Notes: generated by a model not told the origin, from the letters alone. A DNA stretch of 64,000 bases from Mucilaginibacter pineti (GCF_900101875.1 NZ_FNAI01000008.1:248001-312000), one strand, 5' to 3'; counted from the first letter of the stretch, positions 35,559-45,000 are shown. Program-made: numbers and translations.

Positions 35559-37922
35559 TTATTTCAAATATACATAAGTTATCCCATCTCCGCCCCTGTC
35601 GGCATGCTCATCTTCCATACGGTCTACCTGTTCATATTTTTTGAGGTATTGTCTTATCATTTTACGCAGGATGCCGTCGCCCTTGCCATGCAGAATTTTA
35701 AGGCTGTTGAAACCCATCATCAGCGCACGGTCAAAAAGCTTTTCTATCGAATGTAGGGCATCTTCAGTGCGCATACCACGTACGTCAATCTCCGGACTAA
35801 AGCTGGCAAAATCACTGGTGTGCGAATTCATGGTGCGCCGTATCTCTTTTGGCACTGCCGATTTACTAACCTTTACAACCCGTTTCTTTTTAGCTACCGT
35901 ACGTAAATCGCCAATGGCAATCACCACGTTATCCTTTATCAGCTCAATTACCTGCCCTGTAGTTTCCGAATCAACCAGTTTTACCCAGTCGCCGGGTTTC
36001 AGCTCTTCATCGGCTGCTGCGGTTGGTTTTACCGGCTCGGGCTTAACAGTGTTCTTTTTAAGTTCAATGTTAAGATTTTCGCGCAGGTTGCGGGTAGTTT
36101 CCTTATCGGCATTGCTGCTTTTTATTTCAGATATGGTATTTTCCACCAGTTTATTGGCATTCAGGATAATATTTTTAGCCTGATCCTTAGCTTCGCGAAT
36201 GAGTACTTTTTTGTTTTCCTCCAGGTAGCTTTTCAGCTTCTCGTTTTCGGCCTGCAGCTCGTTAACGCGGCGCTGCTGCTTATCCAGCTTTTGTTTGGTT
36301 TCAAAAATTTCACGTTTCTCGCGTTCCAGGTCAACCAGCAGGGTATCTACCTTTTTTTGTCCTTCGCTTATTTTATTTCTGGCGAGGTTAAGCACATTTT
36401 GAGGCAAGCCTATCTTTTGCGCTATTTCAAAAGCATAGGAGCTGCCCGGCTTACCAATTTCCAGCCGGTAAAGCGGTTTCATCTCCACGTTATTGAACAG
36501 CATAGAAGCGTTCTCTATCCCATCGGTATTACTGGCGAAGATCTTGAGGTTGGAGTAGTGCGTGGTAACCATCCCCTTCACCTTTTTATGGTTAAGCGAT
36601 TCCAGCACGGCCTCGGCTATTGGTCCGCCAAACTGCGGATCGGTACCGGTACCAAATTCATCTATCAGTATCAGCGTTTTGCCGTTGGCATCTTCCACAA
36701 AAGCCTTCATTTTTGACAAGTGCGCGCTGTATGTACTCAAATCGCTTTCAATCGACTGGTCATCGCCAATATCAACAAAAACCTGTTTAAATACGCCAAC
36801 CACACTGGCCTCCGCAGCGGGGATCAGCAAACCGGCCTGCACCATCATTTGCAGCAGGCCAACTGTTTTCATACAAACAGATTTACCGCCCGCATTTGGC
36901 CCCGATACCACGATAATACGCGTACCCTCATCAATATGTACATTCAATGGCACCACTGTTTTTTGCTCCTTTTTAAAATTGAGGAACAACAGCGGGTGCC
37001 GGGCATTAAATAGTTTAAGCTTTGGCTCATTAACCACCTGCGGCATTTCAGCCTCTACATCTATGGCAAACAGGGCTTTGGCGCGCACAAAATCCAGTTT
37101 GGTAAGCAGACTATGGTACGACAGTAAAAGCGGTGTGTATGGCCGCAGTTCATTAGTTAGGGCGGTTAATATTTTTACTATCTCGCGGCGGCGTTCAAAC
37201 TCAAGGTCGCGTACGCGGTTGTTGAGGGTAAACACTTCCTCGGGCTCCATATAAACGGTTTGGCCCGATGCCGACTCGTCATGAATAAAGCCTTTAAGTT
37301 TACGTTTATTCTCAGCCAATAAGGGTATACAAAGGCGGCCGTCACGTATGGTCAGAGAGCCATCGGCCGTCCATCCGCTTGATGATGCGTTTTTGAAGAT
37401 CTGATCTATCTTTCTCCTGGCTTCCTGCTCGGCTTTGGCAATGCCCGATGTAATTTCCTGCAGATCGCGGGATGCGTTTGGTCTTATTTTTCCTTTAGGA
37501 TCAATAATGGCATCTATCTTTTTAAGAATGGCCTTTTCAATGGGTAAGTGTTCAAATAAAGCTTCAAGGTTGGGGTATAATCCTTCCCGTTCACTAAAAT
37601 AACCTATTACCGCAAACACGGTTTGCAACGAAGCCTGCACCTGGTAAAATTCTTCCTCGCTCAAAAAAACGCCTTCGATACGGGCTTTATTGGCAAGAGT
37701 TTTTATATCGAAAAAGTGATGTATGGGGAGTGCGGCATCGTTAACCAGGATATTTTTGAACTCATTGGCCTGGTTTAAAAACTTGTAGATCTGGTCGAAA
37801 TTGCTCATCACCTGAATCTTGTCAACCATTTGCTGACCCATTTCGCTAAGGCAATGCGCTTTTATTAATTCCTTTACCTCGGTAAACCCAAGCTTATCAA
37901 CACTATTTTTTGGGTATAGCAT
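35559..37922 (-). CDS. mutS2: MutS2 ATPase/endonuclease
   Basis: 787 aa, full length. MutS2 binds branched DNA and suppresses recombination, and in some bacteria rescues stalled ribosomes; it does not do mismatch repair. Core and clamp helices come first, then the ATPase with P-loop GPNAGGKS and DEFGTGTDP. A coiled coil of about residues 515-610 and a C-terminal Smr nuclease domain (about 715-787, DVRGMRTEDAL...LKILHGKGDGILR) follow. The N-terminus overlaps the DUF4296 gene by 20 bp. Confidence 0.95.
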   Translation of the reverse strand: MLYPKNSVDKLGFTEVKELIKAHCLSEMGQQMVDKIQVMSNFDQIYKFLNQANEFKNILVNDAALPIHHFFDIKTLANKARIEGVFLSEEEFYQVQASLQTVFAVIGYFSEREGLYPNLEALFEHLPIEKAILKKIDAIIDPKGKIRPNASRDLQEITSGIAKAEQEARRKIDQIFKNASSSGWTADGSLTIRDGRLCIPLLAENKRKLKGFIHDESASGQTVYMEPEEVFTLNNRVRDLEFERRREIVKILTALTNELRPYTPLLLSYHSLLTKLDFVRAKALFAIDVEAEMPQVVNEPKLKLFNARHPLLFLNFKKEQKTVVPLNVHIDEGTRIIVVSGPNAGGKSVCMKTVGLLQMMVQAGLLIPAAEASVVGVFKQVFVDIGDDQSIESDLSTYSAHLSKMKAFVEDANGKTLILIDEFGTGTDPQFGGPIAEAVLESLNHKKVKGMVTTHYSNLKIFASNTDGIENASMLFNNVEMKPLYRLEIGKPGSSYAFEIAQKIGLPQNVLNLARNKISEGQKKVDTLLVDLEREKREIFETKQKLDKQQRRVNELQAENEKLKSYLEENKKVLIREAKDQAKNIILNANKLVENTISEIKSSNADKETTRNLRENLNIELKKNTVKPEPVKPTAAADEELKPGDWVKLVDSETTGQVIELIKDNVVIAIGDLRTVAKKKRVVKVSKSAVPKEIRRTMNSHTSDFASFSPEIDVRGMRTEDALHSIEKLFDRALMMGFNSLKILHGKGDGILRKMIRQYLKKYEQVDRMEDEHADRGGDGITYVYLK

Positions 37923-38445
37923 GTAAACGTTTTAAATTTAATTTCCGGATCGAATCCATTCTTGAAGATATCCTTTGTCGTGCCGACACATTTCTGGCCG
38001 AATCCATCCGCTGGGCAGGTGTGAGCGGTTTGCGGCGCGATTTTAATGCCGAATCGGTTTTTAATGAATCGGCCTTGCGGGTGATGGCCCGTTCCTTAGC
38101 GCTTGCTACGTTTACGGAATCCGTAAGTTTTTTAAGTTTATTATCCACAGAATCATATATAGCATACAACTTGCCCGATTCATTGGCATAGTAATTCATG
38201 CTTTTCCTGAATTGGGCCGAATCTACATGGAACTTTTTTAAGGCTGCCTCATACTTGCCGTGCCCGTATTTATACAAACTGTCCGGCATTTGTACACTGC
38301 TGTACAATGAGCCGTCAATAAGGTGAATTTGCAGGAGCAAGCCTGTCATTACTTCGGGTTTTATGATCCCGCTTGGGGTGCCATTGCCTTTGCAGCCACA
38401 CAAAAAAAGTGTTGCTGAAAAAAACAAGATTAAATATTTATGCAT
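37903..38445 (-). CDS. DUF4296 lipoprotein
   Basis: 180 aa. A signal peptide with lipobox (LFLCGCKG) makes it a lipoprotein. The middle part (about 28-110, IKPEVMTGLLLQIHLIDGSLY) matches DUF4296, a Bacteroidota family of unknown role; the tail is highly charged and Arg/Lys/Ser-rich. It overlaps the mutS2 start by 20 bp, so translation is coupled. A TAAATTTG -7 element lies upstream at 38569-38576. Confidence 0.8.
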   Translation of the reverse strand: MHKYLILFFSATLFLCGCKGNGTPSGIIKPEVMTGLLLQIHLIDGSLYSSVQMPDSLYKYGHGKYEAALKKFHVDSAQFRKSMNYYANESGKLYAIYDSVDNKLKKLTDSVNVASAKERAITRKADSLKTDSALKSRRKPLTPAQRMDSARNVSARQRISSRMDSIRKLNLKRLHAIPKK

Positions 38446-38465
38446 TCTGTAATTTAGCGGCTAAT

Positions 38466-38564
38466 TAATTTGATTTGAAAATTTGAAAATTCGGCAATTT
38501 GAAAATACCTGTTTAAACCGGTGAACATTTTCAAATCTTCAAATTCTCAAATTTTCAGATTGAT
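38466..38564. repeat. TTTGAAAATTTGA-type inverted repeat, copy 2
   Basis: Left arm words ATTTGAAAATTTGAAAAT and right arm words ATTTTCAAATCTTCAAATTC flank a short GC-rich centre (AAACCGGT). It resembles 31163-31290. It lies between divergent promoters, downstream of the -7 element at 38569-38576, so it would form the DUF4296 mRNA leader. Confidence 0.65.
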
Positions 38565-38568
38565 AACG

Positions 38569-38576
38569 CAAATTTA
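38569..38576 (-). promoter_or_regulatory. -7 promoter element (TAAATTTG) for the DUF4296-mutS2 unit
   Basis: A perfect match on the minus strand to the Bacteroidota TAnnTTTG consensus, 124 bp upstream of the DUF4296 start. No well-spaced TTTG -33 box was found, so this is tentative. Confidence 0.35.
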
Positions 38577-38583
38577 CGGATAA

Positions 38584-39273
38584 ATGAGCATTGCAGATAA
38601 CATCAAAAGTTTAAAAAAAGAAACGGAAGCAAGTAAGGTATTATTATTGGCGGTATCAAAAACAAAACCCGCCGCCGACCTGCAGGAAGCTTACGACGCC
38701 GGGCAGCGTTTATTTGGCGAAAACACCGTGCAGGAGCTGGTTGAAAAACACGAACAACTACCTAAAGATATTGAGTGGCACCTAATAGGGCACCTGCAAA
38801 GCAACAAGGTAAAATACATCGCTCCTTTTGTTAGCATGATACAATCTGTTGATAGCATTAAGCTTTTGCAGGAGATAAATAAACATGCCGAAAAAGCAAA
38901 CCGGGTGATTGACTGCCTGCTGCAAATTTACATTGCTGATGAAGAAACCAAATTTGGTTTGGGTTTTGACGAAGCTATTGAACTGCTTCGCAGCGATGAG
39001 TTTGCCACATTCCAACACATCCGCATACGCGGACTGATGGGCATTGCCACCAATACAGACAGCGAGAAGCAGATAAAAGACGAATATTACGAACTAAAGA
39101 CCTTTTTTGACGGCATAAAGCAAAGCTATTTCAGAAAAGTGGATAGTTTTAACATTTTATCAATGGGCATGTCAAACGATTACAAACTGGCCATTGAACA
39201 GGGCAGCAACATGATCCGTGTAGGCAGTACCATTTTTGGCGGTCGGGTGGTGAAGCATTGGAAGAATAATTGA
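38584..39273 (+). CDS. YggS family PLP homeostasis protein
   Basis: 229 aa, single-domain TIM barrel binding pyridoxal phosphate. The Schiff-base Lys is in AVSKTKP (Lys26), and family blocks are LFGENTVQEL, WHLIGHLQSNK and LSMGMSNDYKLAIEQGSNMIRVG. It helps balance free PLP. No proC or cell-division neighbours are present. It is transcribed divergently from DUF4296. Confidence 0.93.
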   Translation: MSIADNIKSLKKETEASKVLLLAVSKTKPAADLQEAYDAGQRLFGENTVQELVEKHEQLPKDIEWHLIGHLQSNKVKYIAPFVSMIQSVDSIKLLQEINKHAEKANRVIDCLLQIYIADEETKFGLGFDEAIELLRSDEFATFQHIRIRGLMGIATNTDSEKQIKDEYYELKTFFDGIKQSYFRKVDSFNILSMGMSNDYKLAIEQGSNMIRVGSTIFGGRVVKHWKNN

Positions 39274-39380
39274 TTTGGGAGGTCGGAGGTGTGAGATCAG
39301 ATGAGTGTGTTTTTGAGCGAGGTGCGGGGATCGAGGTGCGACTTTTGGGATCGAGCACGAAGAACAAAGCGTTAAGCGAA

Positions 39381-39471
39381 TGACAGCGTAGCGAAATGAC
39401 TTAATGACGCGAAGCTAATGACTAATGACAGCATAGCTAATGACAGCGAAGCGAAATGACTTAATGACAAA
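39381..39471. repeat. Degenerate AATGAC tandem repeats upstream of the GNAT gene
   Basis: ATGACAGCGTAGCGAAATGA-type units occur near 39381 and 39439, each followed by CTTAATGAC, with shorter AATGACTAATGAC words between. They run to the start codon of the following gene. No reading frame explains them. Confidence 0.6.
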
Positions 39472-39936
39472 ATGACTAATTTAAGAATTGCTGTAAAAGA
39501 AGATTGCCCGCGCCTGATGGAACTGGTACATGAGCTGGCACTCTTTGAAAAATCTCCGGAGGAAGTTACCGTTACTTTAGATGAATTTATTGAGGCCGGT
39601 TTTGGTGCCAAACCCGTGTGGAAAGCTTTTGTGGCCGAAGTTGAGGGGGCAATAGTGGGTTTCGCGGTTTATTATATCCGATACTCTACATGGAAAGGCA
39701 GTCGCTTGTATTTGGAAGACCTGATCATTACCGAAGCCTATCGCGGCAAGGGATTAGGCAAGCTATTGTTCAACAGGCTTATACAGGAAGCCAAAGAACT
39801 TGGTTTTAGCGGTATGGTTTGGCAGGTACTCGACTGGAACGAACCCGCCATCAACTTTTATAATAAATACGAAGCCAATATTGAGGCCGGATGGCTTAAC
39901 GCTTCGTTATCAAAAGAACAGCTTTTAAACTACTAA
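39472..39936 (+). CDS. GNAT family N-acetyltransferase (diamine/thialysine type)
   Basis: 154 aa. The acetyl-CoA-binding motif is YRGKGLGKLL (about 91-100). The HELALFEKSPEEVTVT opening and the ending WNEPAINFYNKYEA match the spermidine/thialysine acetyltransferase subgroup. Acceptor substrate is not proven. The start codon lies inside the AATGAC repeat region, so the true start could be affected; this ATG gives the family's usual N-terminus. Confidence 0.88.
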   Translation: MTNLRIAVKEDCPRLMELVHELALFEKSPEEVTVTLDEFIEAGFGAKPVWKAFVAEVEGAIVGFAVYYIRYSTWKGSRLYLEDLIITEAYRGKGLGKLLFNRLIQEAKELGFSGMVWQVLDWNEPAINFYNKYEANIEAGWLNASLSKEQLLNY

Positions 39937-39938
39937 CT

Positions 39939-40751
39939 ATGAAAACCATATACAGGTTCAGTTTATTGTTCGCGGCAATGGCCACAGCATCGTCATGCCA
40001 GTGGGGTGTTGATACCAATAAAAAGGCAGAAACCGTCTTTAAGGACACGCTTGCTTACAGCTATAAAACCATTCACGAACGCGCTGCCGATTGCGGTGAT
40101 AAACCCGACAGCACCTGTACGGTAGTAAAAGTTAGATACCCTGTTTTCAATAATCAGAAAACGCTGAACGATTCTGTTACCCGCAAGCTAACCAGTCTGT
40201 TTGCTATGGATGGCAAGCCCGACAGCAGTATTGAACTAATGGGCAAAAACTTTTTAAAAGCCTACACCGATTTCAGGAAGACAGATCCGCGGTCGGTAAT
40301 GTTTTTTACGCTGGACAGCTATGCCAAAGTATTGATGCAAGATTCCAGCCTTACCACTTTACAACTTGGCGGTTACAGCTTCCAGGGCGGGGCACATGGC
40401 GCATCGGCTACGTTTTTTATTAACTGGGATACCAAAGGCAACAAAAGCATCGAACTGAAAGATATACTTACAGCTGGTTACCAGGATAAGTTAAACGCCG
40501 AGGCCGAGCGAAATTTCAGGAAGGATGAAAAACTCAAAGACACCTCCTCTTTAGCGCGCGATTACTTTTTCAAGGACAACAAATTCGCGCTGAACGATAA
40601 CTTTGTTATCACGCCGCTGGGCTTAAAATTCGTATACAACCAGTACGAGATTAAGCCTTATGCTGCCGGCATAACCGAGCTGTTTATTCCCTTTACACAA
40701 ATAAAATCATTACTACAGCCCGGTTCGGTTGTGGCTAAATACATTAAATAA
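39939..40751 (+). CDS. DUF3298-like lipoprotein
   Basis: 270 aa. Signal peptide with lipobox (TASSCQ). The central and C-terminal part has LGGYSFQGGAHGASATFFINWDTK and the closing 'yeikPYAAGitelfIPft' block typical of DUF3298/RsiV-type domains, which resemble lysozyme-binding anti-sigma proteins. It starts 3 bp after the GNAT stop and touches the aspartate kinase start, so the three form an operon. Confidence 0.78.
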   Translation: MKTIYRFSLLFAAMATASSCQWGVDTNKKAETVFKDTLAYSYKTIHERAADCGDKPDSTCTVVKVRYPVFNNQKTLNDSVTRKLTSLFAMDGKPDSSIELMGKNFLKAYTDFRKTDPRSVMFFTLDSYAKVLMQDSSLTTLQLGGYSFQGGAHGASATFFINWDTKGNKSIELKDILTAGYQDKLNAEAERNFRKDEKLKDTSSLARDYFFKDNKFALNDNFVITPLGLKFVYNQYEIKPYAAGITELFIPFTQIKSLLQPGSVVAKYIK

Positions 40752-42008
40752 ATGCTTGTTTTTAAATTCGGAGGTGCATCAGTTAAGGATGCCGGTGGTA
40801 TTATAAATTTAGCCAGTGTTGTAAAAAAATATAGCGATCAGCAATTACTTATTGTGGTATCGGCCATGGGTAAAACCACCAACGCGCTCGAAAGGCTTAC
40901 CAAAGCTTATGTAGATCAGACAGATGATATGCACGATATTTTTAATGACATCAAAGAATATCACTATAATATCCTCTCCGAATTGTTCGAACCATCGCAC
41001 GAGGTTTTTGACGATGTGGCCAATACTTTTGTTGAGATAGACTGGGCCATTGAAGATGAACCGCATGACAGCTACGATTTCATTTACGACCAGATCGTAT
41101 CCATAGGCGAACTGGTATCAACCCGCATTGTAAGCGCTTATTTAAATAAAGACGGCATTAAAAGTCAATGGCTTGATGTACGCGGTTACATACATACCGA
41201 TAACACCTACCGCGAAGGCATAGTGCAATGGGATAAAACCCGCGCCAGTATTGGCAAGGATATTCCCGCGCTGCTGGCTAAGGGCGCTGTAGTTACGCAG
41301 GGTTTTTTGGGTGGCACATCTGAGAATTTTACCACAACATTAGGTCGCGAAGGTTCCGATTACACGGCATCTATTTTTGCAGCTTGCCTGGGTGCCGAGT
41401 CGGTTACTACCTGGAAGGACGTTCCCGGTATCCTGAACGCCGATCCTAAGTTTTTTGCTGATACCGTAAAGTTTGATGAACTTTCCTATTCCGAAGCTAT
41501 CGAGATGACCTATTACGGTGCCAGCGTTATCCACCCAAAAACCATAAAACCCCTGCAAAACGCCAAAATCCCCCTGCTTGTAAAACCCTTTACAGATCCA
41601 ACCGCACCCGGCACGGTTATTAAGGAGGATGGCGTTAATAAATTTGAAAAACCGGTTATCATCTTAAAACAAAACCAGGTACTGCTATCGGTATCCACAA
41701 AGGATTATTCCTTTATATCCGAAGATCATTTAAGCGAGATCTTCCGCCTGTTTGCGCAAAGCCAGGTAAAGATTAATGTAATGCAAACATCAGCTCTTAG
41801 TTTTTCGGTTTGTTTTGATTTTTATGAAGAACGCTTTGAAAAACTGCTTGCCAACCTGCAACAGGATTTTAAAGTGAAATACAATAACGATTTAACCCTC
41901 ATTACCATACGGCACTACGGCCAAAATTCAGTTGCCGAACTAACCGCAGGCAAAAAGGTGCTCTTAGAGCAGATCAGCAGGAATACAGCGCAGGTTGTGG
42001 TGAGGTAG
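40752..42008 (+). CDS. lysC: Aspartate kinase (monofunctional)
   Basis: 418 aa. The N-terminal kinase motif is KFGGASV (4-10). Family blocks VSAMGKTTNALERL, GREGSDYTASIFA and TWKDVPGI are intact, followed by ACT-like domains near the C-terminus (about 300-415). It makes aspartyl phosphate for Lys, Met and Thr synthesis, with feedback control expected through the ACT part. The start codon directly follows the DUF3298 stop. No other pathway gene is next to it. Confidence 0.93.
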   Translation: MLVFKFGGASVKDAGGIINLASVVKKYSDQQLLIVVSAMGKTTNALERLTKAYVDQTDDMHDIFNDIKEYHYNILSELFEPSHEVFDDVANTFVEIDWAIEDEPHDSYDFIYDQIVSIGELVSTRIVSAYLNKDGIKSQWLDVRGYIHTDNTYREGIVQWDKTRASIGKDIPALLAKGAVVTQGFLGGTSENFTTTLGREGSDYTASIFAACLGAESVTTWKDVPGILNADPKFFADTVKFDELSYSEAIEMTYYGASVIHPKTIKPLQNAKIPLLVKPFTDPTAPGTVIKEDGVNKFEKPVIILKQNQVLLSVSTKDYSFISEDHLSEIFRLFAQSQVKINVMQTSALSFSVCFDFYEERFEKLLANLQQDFKVKYNNDLTLITIRHYGQNSVAELTAGKKVLLEQISRNTAQVVVR

Positions 42009-42079
42009 GGTTTTGTTGGCGTTGATTTGCGTTGTGGCATTGCTTGTCGCATATCCGCTCTTGGCCGCGGGAGGGCCAG

Positions 42080-42546
42080 TTACTTTGTAGCCACAAAGTA
42101 ACCAAACGGCTTTCACCAGAGAGGCTTCTTTGCCGCACAAGGCCCTTGCCCTGCAAATCAGTCAGAACCACGGGCTGCAATTATTTGCCCCAATTCACTG
42201 CCCCTTCTGCAAAACTTGCTATGCCCCCGCAACCACACGAGGCCACCATTGTTCTGCCCGCTTTCGTCCGAAGCTTATCTGCTGACGAGAAAAAGAAAAA
42301 ATTGTTTGAACCTTGATTTTAGGGATTAAAGGATGGCCAGTATTTTTATCTATGGTACTCCAAAAGCACCCCACCCTCGTTAACCGTAAATCCGGCATCA
42401 GCAGCTTCAGATGCACAAGCCCAGCAAAAGCAGAAACTTTCATAGAAGCTGGTGCAGCCGGGAGTTTATTCACGGCCGTTTATTTTAGACGTTCATGAGA
42501 TCGCTGCGCTAAGTTTCTTTGGTTACTTTCTTTTGCGGAAAAAGTA
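42080..42546. repeat. Non-coding repeat element bounded by inverted repeats
   Basis: At the left TTACTTTGT-AGCC-ACAAAGTAA (42080-42101) forms a hairpin. AAAGTAACCAAA (42095-42106) recurs inverted as TTTGGTTACTTT (42518-42529), followed by TTTTGCGGAAAAAGTA. The 400-odd bp between contain only short, uncharacteristic frames. It fills the 664-bp gap between aspartate kinase and DUF4920; the rest of the gap shows no gene. Confidence 0.6.
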
Positions 42547-42672
42547 CGGCGAAGACCTCTTGAGTTCCTTTAAAAACAAACAATCACGAAAAACGTGGCA
42601 TCCACTGGCTTAGATATTGCACTGCCATTACTCATAAGCACAAATAATAAGCGCGAGAACTCATCCAAACGC

Positions 42673-43146
42673 TTAATCAACCACCAAAACCCCATCTGCC
42701 ATAATCTCAATATCTTTTTTGGGCTGGGTGATCTTAGCTATTTCGTCTTTGCTTTTGCCGGCATCGGCGGCGTAATGTTGCAGGCGGGCTACTGATGTTT
42801 CTTTTACATTGGCTTTGCCCTCAACTACTACCGTTTTACCTACAATATTTTGCGGCATAAAGTAAGCATAGTCGGTAAATCTAATCATTACGGGGCTGGC
42901 ATTCTCCCGGGCTATTTTCATGAAACAACCCTTCTTGGTACAAACCTCAACCACCTTACCGGTTACCCTGCCCTTATAAACCGAATCGGTATTTAGCGTT
43001 TTGTTTAAGGCCGTAACATCTATGGCTTTATCGGCAGTTATGGTTTTGCCATAGGTTACTCCCGGTGCTGCCGGGGTTATTTTATCTTGTGCAAACGTTA
43101 TGGTAGTAAGCAGTAACGCGGCGATAAAAAAGGCAAGTGCTTTCAT
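42673..43146 (-). CDS. DUF4920 periplasmic protein
   Basis: 157 aa with a signal peptide (1-19). The core VYKGRVTGKVVEVCTKKGCF with Cys pairs and 'MIRFTDYAYFMPqnivGKTVVVEG' is typical of DUF4920, an OB-fold-like Bacteroidota family of unknown role. The Cys-x4-Cys in VCTKKGC could bind a metal. Monocistronic. Confidence 0.8.
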   Translation of the reverse strand: MKALAFFIAALLLTTITFAQDKITPAAPGVTYGKTITADKAIDVTALNKTLNTDSVYKGRVTGKVVEVCTKKGCFMKIARENASPVMIRFTDYAYFMPQNIVGKTVVVEGKANVKETSVARLQHYAADAGKSKDEIAKITQPKKDIEIMADGVLVVD

Positions 43147-43262
43147 AGTTTTAATGTAATAAATGAAATATTTGTACCAAAAATAGTAAATAAAAAGTGG
43201 TTTAGGAGGTAAACAGCACGGTTTTGAGGGCGTTTTTAGGCACAGATAAGTTATATTTGGAC

Positions 43263-44123
43263 ATGAAGGGAATGAAGATATTTAAAGATTCAATAATGAT
43301 AGGGCTGGGAATCATATCAGCTGCGTTTGGCCTCAAAGGCTTTTTATTATCGAGCCATTTTATTGATGGCGGGGTAACCGGTATCTCCATGCTGGTAGCT
43401 GATCTGTCGGCCATACCTATTTCCATACTTATATTTGTTATCAATGTGCCCTTCTTGTGGCTTGGCTACAAAAAACTGGGCTTATACTTCGCCATAAAAA
43501 GCACTATAGCTATCGGTCTTTTATCTGTGAGCCTTGTGTTCATTAACTTTCCGGATGTTACGCACGATAAACTGCTTACGGCCGTATTCGGTGGCGTATT
43601 TATTGGTACGGGCAGCGGTTTGGCTATTCGTGGCGGCGCAGTGCTTGATGGCACCGAGATTGCCGCTGTGCTGGTCAGCAAAAAAACACAATTACTAAAA
43701 GTGAGCGACTTTATCCTGTTACTAAACGTATTGATCTTTGGCCTCGCTGCCTTTTTCCTGGGCGTTGAACCGGCCATGTATTCTATCCTCACCTATATGG
43801 CAGCCGCCAAAATGATAGATTTTATTTTGAACGGTATTGAGCAATACTCGGGCATTACGGTTATCTCCCTGCATAGTGAAGCCATCCGCAGGGCAATTAC
43901 GGTAACATTAGGGCGTGGTGTAACTATTTACCAGGGCAAAAGCGGTTATGGGAAGGATGGCCATATTAACGATCCGCGTGATATTGTTTTCACGGTGGCT
44001 ACGCGGCTCGAGATCCCTTTGCTAAAACAAACCATTTTACGGATAGATCCCAAGGCATTTATTGTTCAACAAAGTATTGACGATACTACAGGCGGATTGC
44101 TAAAACGCAAAGGGCTGCATTAA
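43263..44123 (+). CDS. YitT family membrane protein
   Basis: 286 aa from ATG 43263 (an upstream in-frame Met at 43224 would add 13 residues). Five or six membrane helices (about 10-190) are followed by a cytoplasmic DUF2179 domain (about 205-285, GRGVTIYQGKSGYGK...ILRIDPKAFIVQQSI). Phrases HFIDGGVTGISML and FIGTGSGLAIRGGAVLDGTE are family hallmarks. Function in this phylum is unknown. Confidence 0.9.
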   Translation: MKGMKIFKDSIMIGLGIISAAFGLKGFLLSSHFIDGGVTGISMLVADLSAIPISILIFVINVPFLWLGYKKLGLYFAIKSTIAIGLLSVSLVFINFPDVTHDKLLTAVFGGVFIGTGSGLAIRGGAVLDGTEIAAVLVSKKTQLLKVSDFILLLNVLIFGLAAFFLGVEPAMYSILTYMAAAKMIDFILNGIEQYSGITVISLHSEAIRRAITVTLGRGVTIYQGKSGYGKDGHINDPRDIVFTVATRLEIPLLKQTILRIDPKAFIVQQSIDDTTGGLLKRKGLH

Positions 44124-44242
44124 TAAAACCATTTGACACTTGGTATTTAGGTTAATCATATCTGGCGAAATATTTTTTTTGCGATATAATTATATATCAT
44201 AAAAAACCGTTTATTTTCGCCCCCCTAATTAATATAACAGAT

Positions 44243-44875
44243 ATGAAAAAAACCTTTACCACAATTATTATTCTTTTAGGCGCTTACACTGCAACATTTG
44301 CGCAACAAAAAAAAGGCGATGTTGAGCTGGGTGTAAACACTGGTGTTAACTTCTCTACAGTTATTAACTCACAAGCCACCAACACAAACTACCACACTGG
44401 GTTTAACGCAGGCGTAGCTGCCGACTATTATTTTTCAGACAGGTGGAGCATCAAGGCAAAAGCCCTTTATGATCAAAAAGGCTGGAATAATGGATTTATT
44501 ATTTCGGATCAATCAGGATCAAGTTCGGTATTAACTACAAATTTTAAGCTTAATTATATAAGTATACCCGTAATGGCTAACTGGCATTTTGGTAAAACCC
44601 GTAACTGGTATCTTAATTTTGGTCCGTATGTTGGTATACTAACCAGCGCTTCAGAAACGGCATCAAATACCGATTTAAAAGATTATTTGAACAGTACAGA
44701 TTTTGGACTTGCGTTAGGCATTGGTGTTAAAATTCCGGTGTCAGAGAAAGTGAAAGTATTCTTCGAATATGACGGTCAGTCCGGCTTTACAGATATTGTT
44801 AAAAACAACCAGGGCACTTCCCTGCAAAATAACCGGGGCAGCTTAAATGTTGGTTTGAATTTCATTTTGAAATAG
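44243..44875 (+). CDS. Outer-membrane beta-barrel protein (PorT-like)
   Basis: 210 aa with a signal peptide (1-20). The mature part alternates polar and hydrophobic residues in beta-hairpins (ADYYFSDRWSIKAKALYDQKG; GLALGIGVKIPVSEKVKVFFEYDGQ) and ends GSLNVGLNFILK, a small barrel with a terminal aromatic. This is the common Bacteroidota 'outer membrane beta-barrel' fold. Its stop codon overlaps the first base of the heptamer array. Confidence 0.85.
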   Translation: MKKTFTTIIILLGAYTATFAQQKKGDVELGVNTGVNFSTVINSQATNTNYHTGFNAGVAADYYFSDRWSIKAKALYDQKGWNNGFIISDQSGSSSVLTTNFKLNYISIPVMANWHFGKTRNWYLNFGPYVGILTSASETASNTDLKDYLNSTDFGLALGIGVKIPVSEKVKVFFEYDGQSGFTDIVKNNQGTSLQNNRGSLNVGLNFILK

Positions 44876-45000
44876 GCTAAAGGCTAAAGGCTAAAGGCTA
44901 AAGGCTAAAGGCTAAAGGCTAAAGGCTAAAGGCTAAAGGCTAAAGGCTAAAGGCTAAAGGCTAAAGGCTAAAGGCTAAAGGCTAAAGGCTAAAGGCTAAA
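44875..45000. repeat. Perfect 18-unit heptamer tandem array (GGCTAAA)n
   Basis: 126 bp consist of exactly 18 uninterrupted GGCTAAA units. The array begins on the last base of the barrel-protein stop codon and ends where the terminator stem starts. Because 7 is not a multiple of 3, each frame reaches TAA (or TAG on the other strand), so it is non-coding. Perfect units indicate recent expansion by slippage. Confidence 0.97.

Noticed and set aside
42313..42795. Short plus-strand frames in the 42-kb gap
   Set aside because: Lie inside the repeat element or antisense to DUF4920, with no protein-like composition.
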